A stretch of DNA of 64,000 nt from Paralvinella palmiformis (GCA_025642065.1 JAODUP010000270.1:572001-636000), one strand, 5' to 3'. Positions 36,750-48,149 are shown, numbered from the stretch's first letter. Made by a program: numbers and translations. Notes: generated by a model not told the origin, from the letters alone.

Positions 36750-38720
36750 TACTCATTTGTGCCTGATGATACTGAATTAAGTATAGGATGAAAAACTTAG
36801 CCAGATCTCTAAAATTGGTAACAGAACTCAAGCCAAGAACTTCCGACAAACTTTAATCAAATGTCATCAAATAGCAGGCACTCCCATATATAAAAGCTGC
36901 TTGTCTAGTGTAATTTACAGAACCTTTCATTCACCAGATAATTACAAGCTACGGATGATTCTTGCCATCTGCGGAAAGATGGGAATATCTTTGTCATTCT
37001 GTGTTGCTTGGCTGTATGGAGCAGAGATGTATCCTACTAATATTAGGTATGTACACCATTGTCATTATTGAAATACTGATAGCTGAACAATATTTCTGTG
37101 TTTATTATTCATGGGACAGTGATATTTACTTTCTTGTCTGATAATTTGCAAGTTCAGATTAGCTTTGTCCATCATAACTCGCCAAAGGTTACTGTATATA
37201 CTCGCATATAAGTCGATTTTTTGGGTAGTGAAAAGGGAGTTCTCAGGAGCAACTCGACTTTATACGCTGGTCATATTTCCTACCAGCCGAAGGAAAGATG
37301 TTTTCAGCCATCCTTGACACACAACACTCTAGGATTCCACCCAATAAGAGCCAGAGTGAGAATAAAATCATCACATCACTGCCTACTAATCCATTATTAT
37401 TCAATAAATAACAACTAATTTTCACCAAACTGTTATTAGGATCTCACAAACATGCCACGTTTTATATAATACTATTTGATAGTCATGTGCTGTTACCTAC
37501 CAGTACCTCCAGATGTGCTGTGAAACAATGAATTCATAACACTTGCTAATTGAACTTATAATCAGGCATGTTTGTGTGAGCCACAGTTGGTACAAAATTG
37601 CCGGTGAAGAAATTAATTGATACTGACAAATTTACGATGCACTTGCTGACACCATGAGTTTGAAATGACTGGGTCAGCTTTTTCACTGAATGACGACACT
37701 GATTAGGGTTTTGAGGGAAGTTTGTTTACTAGTTAAATATAACATCAAAGCGAAATCCATATGTGTGTGTGTGTGTGTGTCTCTCTCTCTCTGTGTGTGT
37801 GTGTGTTGCTGCCGGTGAAGAAATTGATAGTGATATATTTACAACGCACTTGCCGACACCATGAGTTTGAAATGAATTGGGTCAGCTTTTTCGCAAATGA
37901 CAACAATGATTAGGATTTTAAGCCAATACTTAACCTCGACTTATACAGTGAGCATATGCCCGAGGAAAGAATTACAGGGTCAAAAATTTACCTCCACTTA
38001 TCTGCCGGGTCAACTTATATGCGAGTATATACGGTATACAAAAATAATATTTAAGCATATCAAACTTTTAATGTGTGTGTGTGTATGTGTGTTGTATTTA
38101 ACTAACCATTGTTACAAATGTGACTGCCATGTTCCAGAAATAAAGCACTAAGTGTGTGCAATATGATGGCAAGAATTGGAGGAATGATTTGTCCTATGAT
38201 TGTAGCTTATGTAAGTAAACCATTAGATTAGGTATATAATTGCAAAATTAAAATGATGATGGGTCAGTGAGCAATTAATGGGCATTTTGTGTTTTCAACA
38301 TTTTTCAACACACAAATTGTATACTTTAGTGTCAAACTCCCTGAGTGTGGTTTATACGCTTGTGAAAATATTAATAATTGTGGCTGCCCCCTTAATTAAC
38401 TTGATTGTTACTACTGTTTTATTAATTATTTTAAGAGACCACATATTCTTATTCATGATTCTTCTGACGATTATTTTCAGGGCAAAGTTCATCAGAACAT
38501 GGATTTTGTAATACTCGGAGTTATGACCCTATTAGCCGGCGTCGTCTGCCTGCGTCTCCCAGAAACACGTGGAAAAGCAATGCCGGAGACCATAGAGAAT
38601 CTTGAAACACGTCCCTCAGAACAGAGCAGAAAAACACAGCTGAAAAGTATGACAAAGATATCCGAGGAAAAACTGAAATTATTGGAAAATGAAATTGAAA
38701 ATAACCAAGATGCTGTCTGA
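32237..38720 (+). CDS. SLC22-family organic cation/anion transporter-like, eight coding exons
   Basis: Exons 32237-32494, 33743-34173, 35122-35337, 35500-35634, 36156-36235, 36938-37046, 38138-38210 and 38481-38720 join in frame to 513 codons plus TGA. The ATG at 32237 follows an acceptor (32177-32178) and begins [14 protein letters not shown], the usual SLC22 N-terminus. Major-facilitator landmarks are present: loop 2-3 [24 protein letters not shown] at the exon 3 start, AEMYPTNIR at the end of exon 6 and [14 protein letters not shown] in the last exon. SLC22 proteins are 12-helix plasma-membrane uniporters or exchangers for organic ions and carnitine-like solutes; the substrate cannot be deduced. 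The loop between helices 1 and 2 is about 50 residues, shorter than the ~100 usual in SLC22, but retains cysteines and the EWGLVC entry to helix 2. Introns carry TIR elements at 33301 and 37192. Assignment to family is strong; exon 3 start could alternatively use an upstream AG near 35100. Confidence 0.93.
33301..33671. mobile_element. hAT-like MITE in transporter intron 1
   Basis: Ends are CAGACCTGGGGTCAATT and, in reverse complement, CAGACATGGGATGGGGTC. The flanks ACTGTAGT (33293-33300) and ACTGTATT (33672-33679) agree at 7 of 8 positions, the hAT target-duplication length. The interior is rich in AATTCCAATTCCA words in both orientations. No coding capacity. Confidence 0.85.
37192..38034. 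mobile_element. TA-flanked TIR element in transporter intron 6
   Basis: Termini CTGTATATACTCGCATATAA and, reverse complemented, CCGTATATACTCGCATATAA form matching inverted repeats next to TA dinucleotides on both sides. Inside, 37598-37712 and 37808-37920 are two direct copies of a block starting 'gccggtgaagaaatt' and containing 'acaccatgagtttgaaatga', separated by GT/CT microsatellite. No intact transposase seen. Confidence 0.8.
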
Positions 38721-38830
38721 ATGATTGACAATGTTAGCTGTCTGTGAGAATGAGAGGTGGAGATTTTGTGGCTTTTATTACTTACATAAGTGTTATTTTG
38801 AGATATAATGTACTGATGTGTATATGAATA

Positions 38831-38861
<31 letters not shown>

Positions 38862-40744
38862 GTATATATCAAGATACTCACTTGTAAGCAGTTACTTAGA
38901 TTTTGTTGTTTTTGTATGTTGTAAGTTACCATAGCCGTACCTTACATTGTGCATGATATAATATTCAGATCCAAAATACACATAGTCTAATCTGACATGT
39001 ACAGTACGTTAGCTCTTCTGCTGATCCTCCCCTCTGTGTTCGGTTTCAACCTATTACAACTGTATGCCTGCTTATTATATAATAATAAGGCATGTTTGTA
39101 TATTCCATGACTGTTCTGAGCAGAGGTGAAGCAGGGGGTATTGCTGCCCAGGGCCAGATATGTATGGGTGCCTCTATTGGTGTAGTAGAAATACATTTGG
39201 GAGTGAAGCAAACCATCTACAGTGTCGGTTCTGGGGCCCTTCAGTGGCCCCCGGAAGCCAGAGGGGTGCTAGTGTTTTGTGAGGCATTGTGAGGTAATTT
39301 AAGTTACTATGGTGACCACATAATTATGCTTAATCTTAGTTCAGTGTTTATGATGCTTAGGTTTTAATATGGTCATACATATTAATGCTAATATATTGAT
39401 AAATTAAAAATAAATTTACTTATGTGAATTTGTTTTCAACCCGAAATTGCCAGTCCCTGTAAAGGTGCAGCCCCCCCCCCCCCCTTGCTCCACCACTGGT
39501 TCTGGAGCACTAGATACATATTTCATGACTGTTCTGAGGCGCTATATATATATTCCAAGATTGTTAAAACTGGCTCTGTGGCCTATACTTACCCATACCT
39601 CAATAGCCTGATGTATCCCAACATAATGTATAAATATGTATGTGTTGATGATCCAGAATGAGAACAGGGATTAATTAATGTCGAGTCTCTGTGTGCCGGA
39701 GTGGAACGTGATTGACAGATTTGATGATTGTACACATTCTTAGGTTTAGCTATATAAAGATTTAACTTGTGATATGTTGTTATATGTTGTGTGAATTTGC
39801 CTCTTATCATAGATAAGAGGCTATTTTCTATTGCAGTGTCTTCTGCAGGACTAAAAACACTGACTAATTCATGATTACTAATAGTTACTGATATAATCAG
39901 TCATGTGCAATATGAGTATGATGTTGTGCAGTAAATATATTGTGATATATTTCTCCACTGTAGACTTGAGTGTAATTATCACTTATATATATATATATAT
40001 ATATATATATAACATGAATGGATAATTTTCACTTATATTTTGCATTATAGATTACAATTTCAGTTAGAGAAATAAAATGAACGATTAACAAAAACTAACT
40101 TTCACTGGATGCGTATGCTTAAAAACAATTACCACAGCTGTGATTGCCTTTAACTCCAGATGTAATATATATGTGCAAGAAGTGATGACAGAAGAAAAAT
40201 TTACAGAAACAGTAGTATATCATTAATTAAACTGAAGAATGAGTAATATGGAGCAACGTTTTTGGACCAGTTCTGATTGATATATTATATGATAGGATTT
40301 TAGATACATCTTATGATCTAGTATAAGCCTGCTATACAATATTTAATTAAATCCTTGATCTTGAGAATGCTCACATTCTGTATAATGTTATCATTATATT
40401 GGCATTTCTTAAGGCCAAGTAGTGATTCTATCAGAAAACTCCGCGTGGATTACAACTGAGCTTTGAGAACAAATTACATAAATCTGTGACATTACTCCCG
40501 TGGTAGAGCTCTTTCGTCATTGGAAATAAGTGCCTGCGATTTAGTGTGCTCTTCCTGTTTCATCATCATAGATCATGAAACGAAAGAAAATCAATCAATC
40601 AAAAGTTCTCGGTTTGGTGATACAGAGATTGACAAACACCTTGCTAAAACATTGCAAATTAGGTGTACATTATTTTAATTGAAAACGTTCCCAAAAGTCC
40701 TGTTTGTTGCCGCTACATACCCTTTAAGGTTAACAATCGTACAC
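38721..40744. other. 3' flank of transporter gene and intergenic repeats
   Basis: Starts with the 3' UTR of the transporter. (GT)n/(TA)n lies at 38830-38860 and (TA)n at 39985-40010. A hAT-like element is at 39121-39498. At 40485-40610 a tRNA-like start ('cccgtggtagagctc') and CAATCA tail hint at another SINE, not firmly supported. No further gene recognised. Confidence 0.45.
39121..39498. mobile_element. hAT-like MITE, CAGAGGTG ends
   Basis: Left end CAGAGGTGAAGCAGGGGG and right end, in reverse complement, CAGTGGTGGAGCAAGGGGG. Flanks are GTTCTGAG (39113-39120) and GTTCTGGA (39499-39506), six of eight alike. A 14-C tract sits at the right end (39471-39484). A partial inverted relative is at 22312-22458. 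Confidence 0.7.
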
Positions 40745-41059
40745 CATTCAAAGCCAAATTATTTGAAAATGTTCAAACCACTATAACGTTAAACGTGTAG
40801 TAATTCCACTGTTCGTCTTGCTGTAATCTATCGTCTCCATCCAAAAAAAGAAATGTTAGCAGTAATTATTTATTTGAGGAGTTCGCTCGCTCTATTCACT
40901 AGCTGAGCAATGTGGTCATCTCCTAGTGCTTAGTGACTTTAACAAACATTGGGACAAACCATGCGAATTGGGTTACAATAATTGAATAAAGCTCACTGAG
41001 CTCCTTAATTCATCCCACTTAACCGAACATGTCATTGAAATCACCCACAGGCTTGGTTA
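40745..41059 (+). pseudogene. LINE endonuclease relic, 5' half (split by insertion)
   Basis: Frames read TVRLAVIYR, then GHLLVLSDFNKHWDKPCE, a TGA, IKLTELLNSSHLTEHVIEIT and HRLG. These are the APE-type endonuclease motifs of LINEs: the VRL-VIYR strand, the catalytic G/SDFN and the H...D region. The frame is interrupted at 41059 by the TIR element and resumes at 47947. Confidence 0.85.
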
Positions 41060-41670
41060 AAGGTAGTCGCCGACCTACGCAACTTGCGACAGTTCAACTT
41101 TACGACATGCGGTACGACTTAAAGATGATTATGATATCATAACACAGTATAATCAAAGACTATACATAACAAGACGTGTTACTTCGCATTTTAACATGGG
41201 ACGCCATTTTGAATTCATGAAGCGCCAGGGCCCTAGCGACCGGAGGTAGATTGTCACGGACAGCTCCCTTGGTTAACATGGCGCCTAATGGCACTGGTTC
41301 ATTCTGCGCCGCGTTCGGCTGCAGTAACAGAAAAAGTATACACAAATAAAGACATCTCCGAAAGGAAAGAAAACTAGTGTAAAAATTTGATATGATCTGG
41401 CTTTTTAAAAATAAAGGACATTTAAAAAATAAGCATAACAATTTGAAGTAGACACGCCCCTACTTGACTGACCCAAGCAAGATCTATCTAGATCTATATT
41501 TGTTTCAGACAAAATCTGATTAAATTTTATTGAACAATATCAACCTATTAATCACAAAATGGGTATGTAAGATATACATAAGCTTACAGTTACATGTACT
41601 GGAGCCACTGAAGATGTTATGGGCAGAAGGTATATTTTACTTTATTATTGTTAATAATATAATTGGACTT

Positions 41671-42106
41671 CTAGTGGTAGAAACATTCATTTTGTTATTT
41701 TTTATATTGACAGAAGTAAAAGATGGGTTATTAATTGTTGTTGTTCAGATATATGATGAGGAAAGATTTAAATTACTTGAATACTAATTATTGTAGAATG
41801 TATTATATGCATTTCACTGAAACGGAATTCACGAACTAGACAACTTATCTAGAATGCTATTCCAACTATTTTTGATGTACCAAATCCACCGCATGCATCC
41901 ATTGAAATCAAAGAGGAAGCTATTAACAGATAGGAGACCTATACAGGAGACAGGGCCAGCTGTGATGGTAATTAATATTTATAAATATTAATGGTGAAAA
42001 TTTGTCAGCCCATTTCATATCTTAATAAAAAAAGAAAGATTACCAGCACCTGAATTAGTACTTGAATGTTCAGTTCATGTGGTTTAATTGGTATACTTCT
42101 CTTCAT
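41671..42106 (+). repeat. Repeat copy B, first part
   Basis: Matches copy A from 19762. Block 1 is open from about 41530 to 41787 (VVETFILLFFILTEVKDGLL, later VQIYDEERFKLLEY and TAA). Block 2 (about 41861-41966) carries VPNPPHAS and TYTGDRASCDG, with an in-frame TAG where copy A has GAG. Interrupted at 42106 by the Gypsy element. Confidence 0.75.
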
Positions 42107-42273
42107 TGTAATGTTATCAATCCATAACAGTCCACAATCAATTATATCGAGGACTTAATTTTGGTTTTTAGAATTGTAACGGACCGGAAACAGTTTAGAG
42201 AATAAACCAGATGGTCAAGATTGTATCTGTGATTTATTAATAATATACTTGATGACAATCTACAAACATCACA
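42107..42273 (+). repeat. 5' LTR of the Gypsy element
   Basis: 167 bp, TG...CA termini, followed by a TTGGCGACGAGG primer-binding-site candidate. Contains AATAAA-like 'gagaataaaccag', the likely polyadenylation signal, also in the 3' copy. Confidence 0.95.
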
Positions 42274-42329
42274 TTGGCGACGAGGTTATTCGAACTCTAT
42301 CTGTGTTAATCGTTATCTGTGTGTACACG

Positions 42330-43379
42330 ATGGCAGGTGAATTGCCAATATTTCAACCCTTTAATTGAGGATTAAATAAATGCGTAAAACGTTGGACCTG
42401 AAGTGGTTGAGTGTTTTGAATTTGTTATATGGACTTAGGGGTAGGAAACCAGAAAGAAAAGAAAAAAATTTTGTTTTAAATTATATGGGGAAATTTTTGT
42501 TATTAAATTTTAAAATGAAATTTGAAAACGAAAGGAGATTCAGGCTGCAAAACAAAATAAATATTTTTGTGCCAAATAAACCATAAAATTTAAAAGGGGA
42601 ACTTTTTTCAGAAGGAAGATTAAAGCAAGGCTGTAATTTAATTTTTTAAAAGGAAGTGGAAAATGAATTTTATAAACCGCAAATTTAAATTTAATGGTGT
42701 CTTTCCAAAAGTTGAGAAAAAAGGGCCCTTTTAAAATTTTAATGGGATTTGAAAACCCCGGCAGTTTGGAAATCCGATGGACGGGTTTTCTGTGTTTTTT
42801 AATAAAGGGAATGAAAACCAAACTCAAATTGGCATTAAACCCAAATTTTGGTGTAAAAGGGAGGTGAAAGCCCAAAATTTTTATTTGTTGAAAAAAACCG
42901 GCCCCTTGGAAAAATCTTTTGAAGTTTTTAGTGGACTGCGCATTGTTTCAACTGTGGTGGTCAGTACCCACATGAAGATCAATGTCCAGCAAAACATCGT
43001 CGTTGTTACAAATGTGAATCGTATGGACACAACTCGAAATTTTGTAAGCGAACATTTCCGAGAAGAAAAACAACATGATAAGTGGCACAAGAAGTCTCGA
43101 GAACAAACAAATAAAGTTTCTATCAGCAACGTCGCAGGTAATTGTGATAGTGGTTCTGAATATTCACTGGCAGTACGAAAAGGCGAGGAAAAAATTCCTG
43201 CAATTCAACTAGCTGGGGTAGATGTTACGATGTTCATAGACAGTGGAAGTAGTGTAAACACTGTGGATGTGAAAACTCATAAAACACTGTGTGAACATTC
43301 TAAAGAATTTTGTGAGTTCTCAAAATCAGACACGAAATTATTCCCTTACGCATCCACAAAAGCATTAGAGTTGAAATGA
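42330..43379 (+). pseudogene. Gypsy gag and protease region, degraded
   Basis: Starts at an ATG reading MAGELPIFQPFN, then loses frame at once. About 42385-42915 is full of lengthened A, T, G and C runs and has no coherent frame. At 42943-43055 two zinc knuckles are visible in one frame (CFNCGGQYPHEDQC, a variant, and CYKCESYGHNSKFC, canonical C-X2-C-X4-H-X4-C). The aspartic protease follows in another frame with the FIDSGSSVNT signature (about 43230-43262). It would form the capsid and processing enzyme of the element; here it is broken. Confidence 0.85.
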
Positions 43380-43442
43380 ACATTCAGTGCAACAATTACA
43401 TCGCCTAAGACTGGAGTAAAATTTGATGATGAATTCTATGTT

Positions 43443-46292
43443 GTGAGTGACGCTAAAAGCTGTTTACTGTCTTCTGACACTGCAAAGCGGCTGAAATTAA
43501 TCTCAATCATCAATGCTATAGAAGATTCAAGATCAAATGTGACAAATAAAATTGTACATGATTTTGATTCAATATTCAACGGCTTAGAAAAACTGAAGGA
43601 TTTCCAGCTACAACTGAATATTGATGATACAGTGGAACCTGTGCATCAAAAACACAGACGAGTTCCTTTTTCAACAAGACTGCAAGTTGAAGCGGCAACC
43701 AAGCAGCTATATGAGGATGATATATGTGAAGATCCTCAAAATACGCCGACTCCTTGGGTGTCACCTATAGTGGTAGTACCTAAGCCACGTGATCCTGATA
43801 ACATCAGACTGTGTGTTGATATGAGGGTTGCTAATCAAGCCATAGGAAGAGTCAAACATCCAATGCCAACTGTTCATGAGTTGATACATGATATGAATGG
43901 TTGTTGTGTATTTACAAAATTGGACCTCAATCGGGGCTACCACCAGGTGGAGCTGCATCCTAACAGCCGATACATCACTACGTTTAGTTCACACCTAGGA
44001 CTGCACCGTTACAAGCGTTTACATTTTGGTGTAAATGCCGCCAGTGAAACATTTCAACAAATCATCGAGCAAGTGCTACATGGGCTTGTTGGAGTAAAGA
44101 ACATTTCTGACGACATCATCATTGCCAGTCGGAATGATGTAGAACACGAGAAACACGTCCGTGCATGTCTGGAACGTCTCACGAAGAAGGGCTTAACAAA
44201 ATGCAAATTATTCCAATCCTCTGTGGAATTCTTCGGCAGCATTTTTAGTGAACATGGTGTTTCGCCAGATCCGAAAAAAAGTAAAGTCTGTTCGTGATGC
44301 GCCGAGACCGACAGACAAGCGACAGGTGAAGTCTATTCTAGGCATGGCGAATTACGTACAAAGATACATACCTGGTCTAGCCTCTCTTGTGAAACCACTC
44401 AGAGAGCTCACTCGTAAGAATAGTCTGTTTGAGTGGACCAGTGAGTGTGAAGATGCCTGGTTAAAATTGAAGGACAGTTTGACAAGTGATACTGTCATGT
44501 CGTACTTCAATCACAAGTTAGAGACCGAGTTAGTGGTCGATGCATCACCACATGGTGTTGGTGCTATTTTAACCCAGATACAACCCACTAAAGATGGCCG
44601 TAGAGATGTTCAAATTGTCGCATATGCATCACGTGCACTGGACGACGTAGAATCTCGTTACTCGCAAACAGAGCGAGAAGCTCTAGCTGTTCGATGGGGA
44701 TTCGAACATTTTCATCTGTATCTGTACGGCATAAAGTTTACAGTGGTCACAGACCACAAAGCATTAGTCAGCATATTCTCAAATGTTGTCGCTAAGCCAT
44801 CTCCTCGCATTGAACGATGGTGTTTACGTCAACAGCAATATACATTTAACACAGTGTACCGACCCGGCGCTGATAATCCAGCTGATTACATGTCGCGTCA
44901 CCCAGTCGCATCTACAAGTGAGCGTGCAGGAAGGTCACAGAAGAATATATCAACTACGTGTGTGAAACGGCGTGTCCCAAAGCATTGTCACATATAGAAG
45001 TAATTCAAGCGACACAACAGGACCCCATGCTGCAAAATGTGATCAAATGTCAACAAACTGGGCTATGGCATGAATTTAAAAACTGTGAAGAAATGTCAAT
45101 ATACGGAAAATTGTCCAGTGAACTTAGTGTTACAGAGAACGGAATTCTGTTACGAGGACACCGGGTTGTTATTCCTGTGACAATGAGGCGTAAAGTTGTA
45201 CAAATAGCTGATGAAGGTCATCAGGGATTGGAAAAAAAAGTCCCTGTTGAGAGCTAAGGTGTGGTTTCCCTACATGGATAAGCTCACCGAAGACATAGTG
45301 AAAACTGTGCTACATGTGCTGTCGTCACTAAAGATGAACGTCTACAAGCTTGGCAGTCTCTGTGTGCTGATTTTTGTGGGCCATATCCTAGCGGAGATTA
45401 TTGTCTAGTAGTTCTTGACGAATATTCACGATTTCCTGTGGTGGAGCTGGTGAGATCCACATCAGCTAGAAGTGTAATCCCAGTATTTGACAAAATATTT
45501 GCAACACACGAATGCCAGAAACATTAAAAATTGACAACGGACTGCCATTTCAAGGATTTGAATTCCGTAAATTCATGCAATATTGTGGTATACGTCATCG
45601 TCGGATTAAGCCACTGTGGCCAAGATCTAAGGCGCAAGCAAAAAACTTTATGAAACCTTTGAACCAGGCAATTAAAAGTGCTACTGTGGAAGGGAAGTCG
45701 TGGAGACAGGAAATGTACAAATTCCTACGAAATTACCGCGCAACGCCACATGTGACAACAGGTCGACCACCTGCAGAACTCTTATTTGGTTCGAAAATAA
45801 AAGTGCTATTACCCCGAACTATTCATTCGAGTTGAAGATAAAGAACTGCGAACTCGAGATGCAGAGCAGAAACAGCAACAAAAACAGTATGCAGATGCCA
45901 GAAATTGTGTACGACCGAACATTCCTCTCCATGTTGGGGATACAGTGTTAATGAAACAAACGAAAACGGACAAATTGTGTCCAGCATATAATCCAGCACC
46001 AATGTCTGTGGTGCAAGTGAAAGGGAGCATGATAACAGCAAATAGTCCTGTTCTTGGCAGCAAAACAAGAAATTCATCACATTTCAGGAAATTGACTGAC
46101 CATGATGTTACACCTGAAACCGAGTCAACAATCGAAAACAGCGATTATTCGCAAGACGTGCCAGAAATAATAACAGTGAACAATGATGAACTTAATCAAG
46201 ACAGTAGTCAAAATTCAAATGTGACAGATGTCTCAGCAGGTCGTCCAAAGCGACTCACCAGAATGCCAGCAAGATATAAAGACTATTTCTAA
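43443..46292 (+). pseudogene. Gypsy pol: reverse transcriptase, RNase H, integrase with frameshifts
   Basis: 43443-44297 holds reverse transcriptase: LCVDMRVANQAI, FTKLDLNRGYHQVELH, and the catalytic motif as ISDDIIIAS. The frame shifts at the A run near 44275. 44248-44997 holds the RT end and RNase H (VVDASPHGVGAIL, AYASRALDDVESRYSQTERE, VVTDHKALVSIF). Integrase follows in further frames: the His/Cys zinc finger (EGHQG..., CATCAV), SLCADFCGPY with the first Asp, and LKIDNGLPFQ with the second. The catalytic Glu expected in the PLWP...GE motif is Gln here (about 45632). A further shift is at the A8 run near 45231. A chromatin-binding-type basic end reaches RYKDYF and a stop at 46290. Confidence 0.9.
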
Positions 46293-46554
46293 GTGATTTT
46301 TAATTTAAAAAAAAAAAAGACTTGTTCGAAGATTTTATAATTTGTTTACTTAGTTAAAATATATAAATATAATTTTAATAATAAAATAAAATATAAAAAA
46401 AATCGAGAACAATTCTTGGCATCATTTCATAAAATATGTTATCTGGTTAAAATTTTAATTTAAGATTGTTCGAAATTTACCTATTACAAATTACTTGTTT
46501 AACTTGAGTGAAACATATATGAAATGATACATTTTCAATAAAGGTGGGGGGGTG

Positions 46555-46722
46555 TGTAATGTTGTCAATCCATAACAGTCCACAATTAATTATATCGAGG
46601 ACTTAATGTTGGTATTTAGAATTGTAAAGGAATTGGAAAAAGTTTAGAGAATAAACCAGATGGTCAAGATTGTATCTGTGATTTATTAATAATATACTTG
46701 ATGACAATCTACAAACATCACA
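46555..46722 (+). repeat. 3' LTR of the Gypsy element
   Basis: 168 bp, matching the 5' LTR except for about eight substitutions and a 1-bp indel clustered near 46625-46645. Preceded by the polypurine tract at about 46540-46552 and followed by TTCAT. Confidence 0.95.
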
Positions 46723-46727
46723 TTCAT

Positions 46728-47385
46728 AACTTAAATACATATCAAATCAAATAACCAACTTGAAAAAAAGGAAAACATGTGTTTACACATTGTGTATGCA
46801 CTTATTTTACAAGATATTGTTTTGTTTCAGTCCTTGAAGTTCTATAATGATGAGATACCATGTAAACAGGCCAATCTCTTGTTTACAGATTTACTGGTGT
46901 TATCTGTTACAGTAGTCAATGCATGTGTCTATTACATCTCTGGGTATATTCTGTCTAACTTTAAACAGTTCACTGATCTGGACTAAATGTCATATTTTTG
47001 TAGGATTGGTTGTTTAGAGCTGGAAGCAATTTGGGTTATTCTGTCCATTTGATAACAAATGACTGATTGTAACTATAGATGAACCCGTGGCACAAGAGAT
47101 TTGATGCGGCTTATTGTATGAAAGTACTAATTTCTCTATCTCTAATATGTTAACGCAAACATACACATTGTTAATATTCCATGTATATTCTTTGTTCTCA
47201 GCTGGGCAGGGCTATATTGCATGGTCTATATTATTGAGGTGTAGACTTTAAATGAACTTATAATTTGTTTTAGTTAATATATGATAAACGGACATGATGA
47301 ATGTATGTTGAATTGTGTTATGGTTGCGTTATAATAACTGTATATATCATTATATTTCTATATCCAAATAAATAAAAATTTATGG
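46728..47385 (+). repeat. Repeat copy B, second part
   Basis: Continues copy B after the Gypsy insertion and matches copy A from 'aacttaaatgcatatcaaat' to 'atatccaaat'. Block 3 (46831-46986) is open after a TTTCAG: SLKFYNDEIPCKQAN, then VVNACVYYISGYILSNFKQ and FTDLD with TAA. In copy A this block has small indels that move the frame, but the end FTDL D-stop is kept. Confidence 0.75.
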
Positions 47386-47944
47386 ATTATGATAAACTGA
47401 CATGATGAAAATGTAACTAACTGTTTTCATTTAAAAAACTACGCCTTCCACACACAAAGCTGTGAAATAACCTAAACCACGTTCAATTATTTTCTAATCA
47501 GCTGTCAAGTGATCGCAAATTGTAGATCTAGGCTATGAATTAATTAAGTGACTGGGCTGTGAAATCACTTAATTATTTATTTACAGTTTCAGAGCTTCGT
47601 TTCCTTCAACATCATGTGCGCACAATTAAAGTGTTTATTAATAAAAGAGTATGTGATCATGTAACATATAGTACTAGTATTGACAATTCATTTCAACCAT
47701 CGCACACATGTACACGATCACATATGGACAACCAGAGCTTTTGTTTATCTGAGAAATACCTCCGGTCGTTGGAGGCGCCACTGGTTCAAAATTCAACATG
47801 GCGCGGCAAGAGTAACGCCTCTATATTTAAGCTCTCTAGTATAATATACGTAAGTTAATTATAACATAGGCCGACTTACGACCCGACCAACTTACGACAG
47901 GTCAAGGTCGTAACCCATCAAAGTCGTTAGTCGACGACTACCTG

Positions 47945-48147
47945 TATACCATTGATTTTGTCATGACACGGGCTGATGGCAATATCATAGATAAGTTATC
48001 AGTGTCTTCTCTCATTTCTGACCATCATATCATCCTAATTTCTGCCAATATAACCAGACCCCCGAAAGCCATATCATCCTGTTGCTCTTCCTTTGGTGTA
48101 CCACCGAACTATTTCATTCATCACCTTTCACCGTTATTTTTTAAATG
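47945..48147 (+). pseudogene. LINE endonuclease relic, 3' half
   Basis: Frame reads TIDFVMTRADGNIIDKLSVS, SLISDHHIILISA and NITRPPKA, containing the SDHH endonuclease motif. It continues the frame broken at 41059. It ends next to the pogo/Tigger-like element at 48150. Confidence 0.85.
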
Positions 48148-48149
48148 TA

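Larger units (their letters stand above)
42107..46722 (+). mobile_element. Ty3/Gypsy LTR retrotransposon, complete structure but inactive
   Basis: Two LTRs (42107-42273 and 46555-46722) start TGTAATG and end ATCACA. The insertion is flanked by the 5-bp target duplication TTCAT (42102-42106 and 46723-46727), and copy A shows the empty site. Just after the 5' LTR is TTGGCGACGAGG, a likely primer-binding site; just before the 3' LTR is a purine tract AAAGGTGGGGGGG. Order gag, protease, reverse transcriptase, RNase H, integrase fits Ty3/Gypsy. Several frameshifts, many at A runs, and a changed integrase residue make it non-functional. The LTRs differ at roughly eight positions and one indel, about 95% identity. 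Confidence 0.95.
41060..47944. mobile_element. 6.9-kb TIR element with TA target duplication, host of a Gypsy insertion
   Basis: Left end AAGGTAGTCGCCGAC and right end, in reverse complement, CAGGTAGTCGTCGAC are inverted repeats, each next to TA (41058-41059 and 47945-47946). Further inverted similarity lies inside: 'acctccggtcg' with 'ttcaaaat..acatggcg' at 47758-47800 matches the reverse complement of 41190-41255. Removing the element and one TA restores the LINE endonuclease frame, so it is one insertion. Without the Gypsy element it is about 2.26 kb. It carries repeat copy B but no recognised transposase, so it is probably non-autonomous. Confidence 0.85.

Noticed and set aside
37221..37418. 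ORF in transporter intron 6 as an alternative exon
   Set aside because: It lies inside the TA-flanked TIR element and lacks transporter motifs; flanking exons join in phase without it.
38492..38932. 146-codon minus-strand ORF
   Set aside because: It is antisense to the last transporter exon and continues into GT/TA microsatellite.
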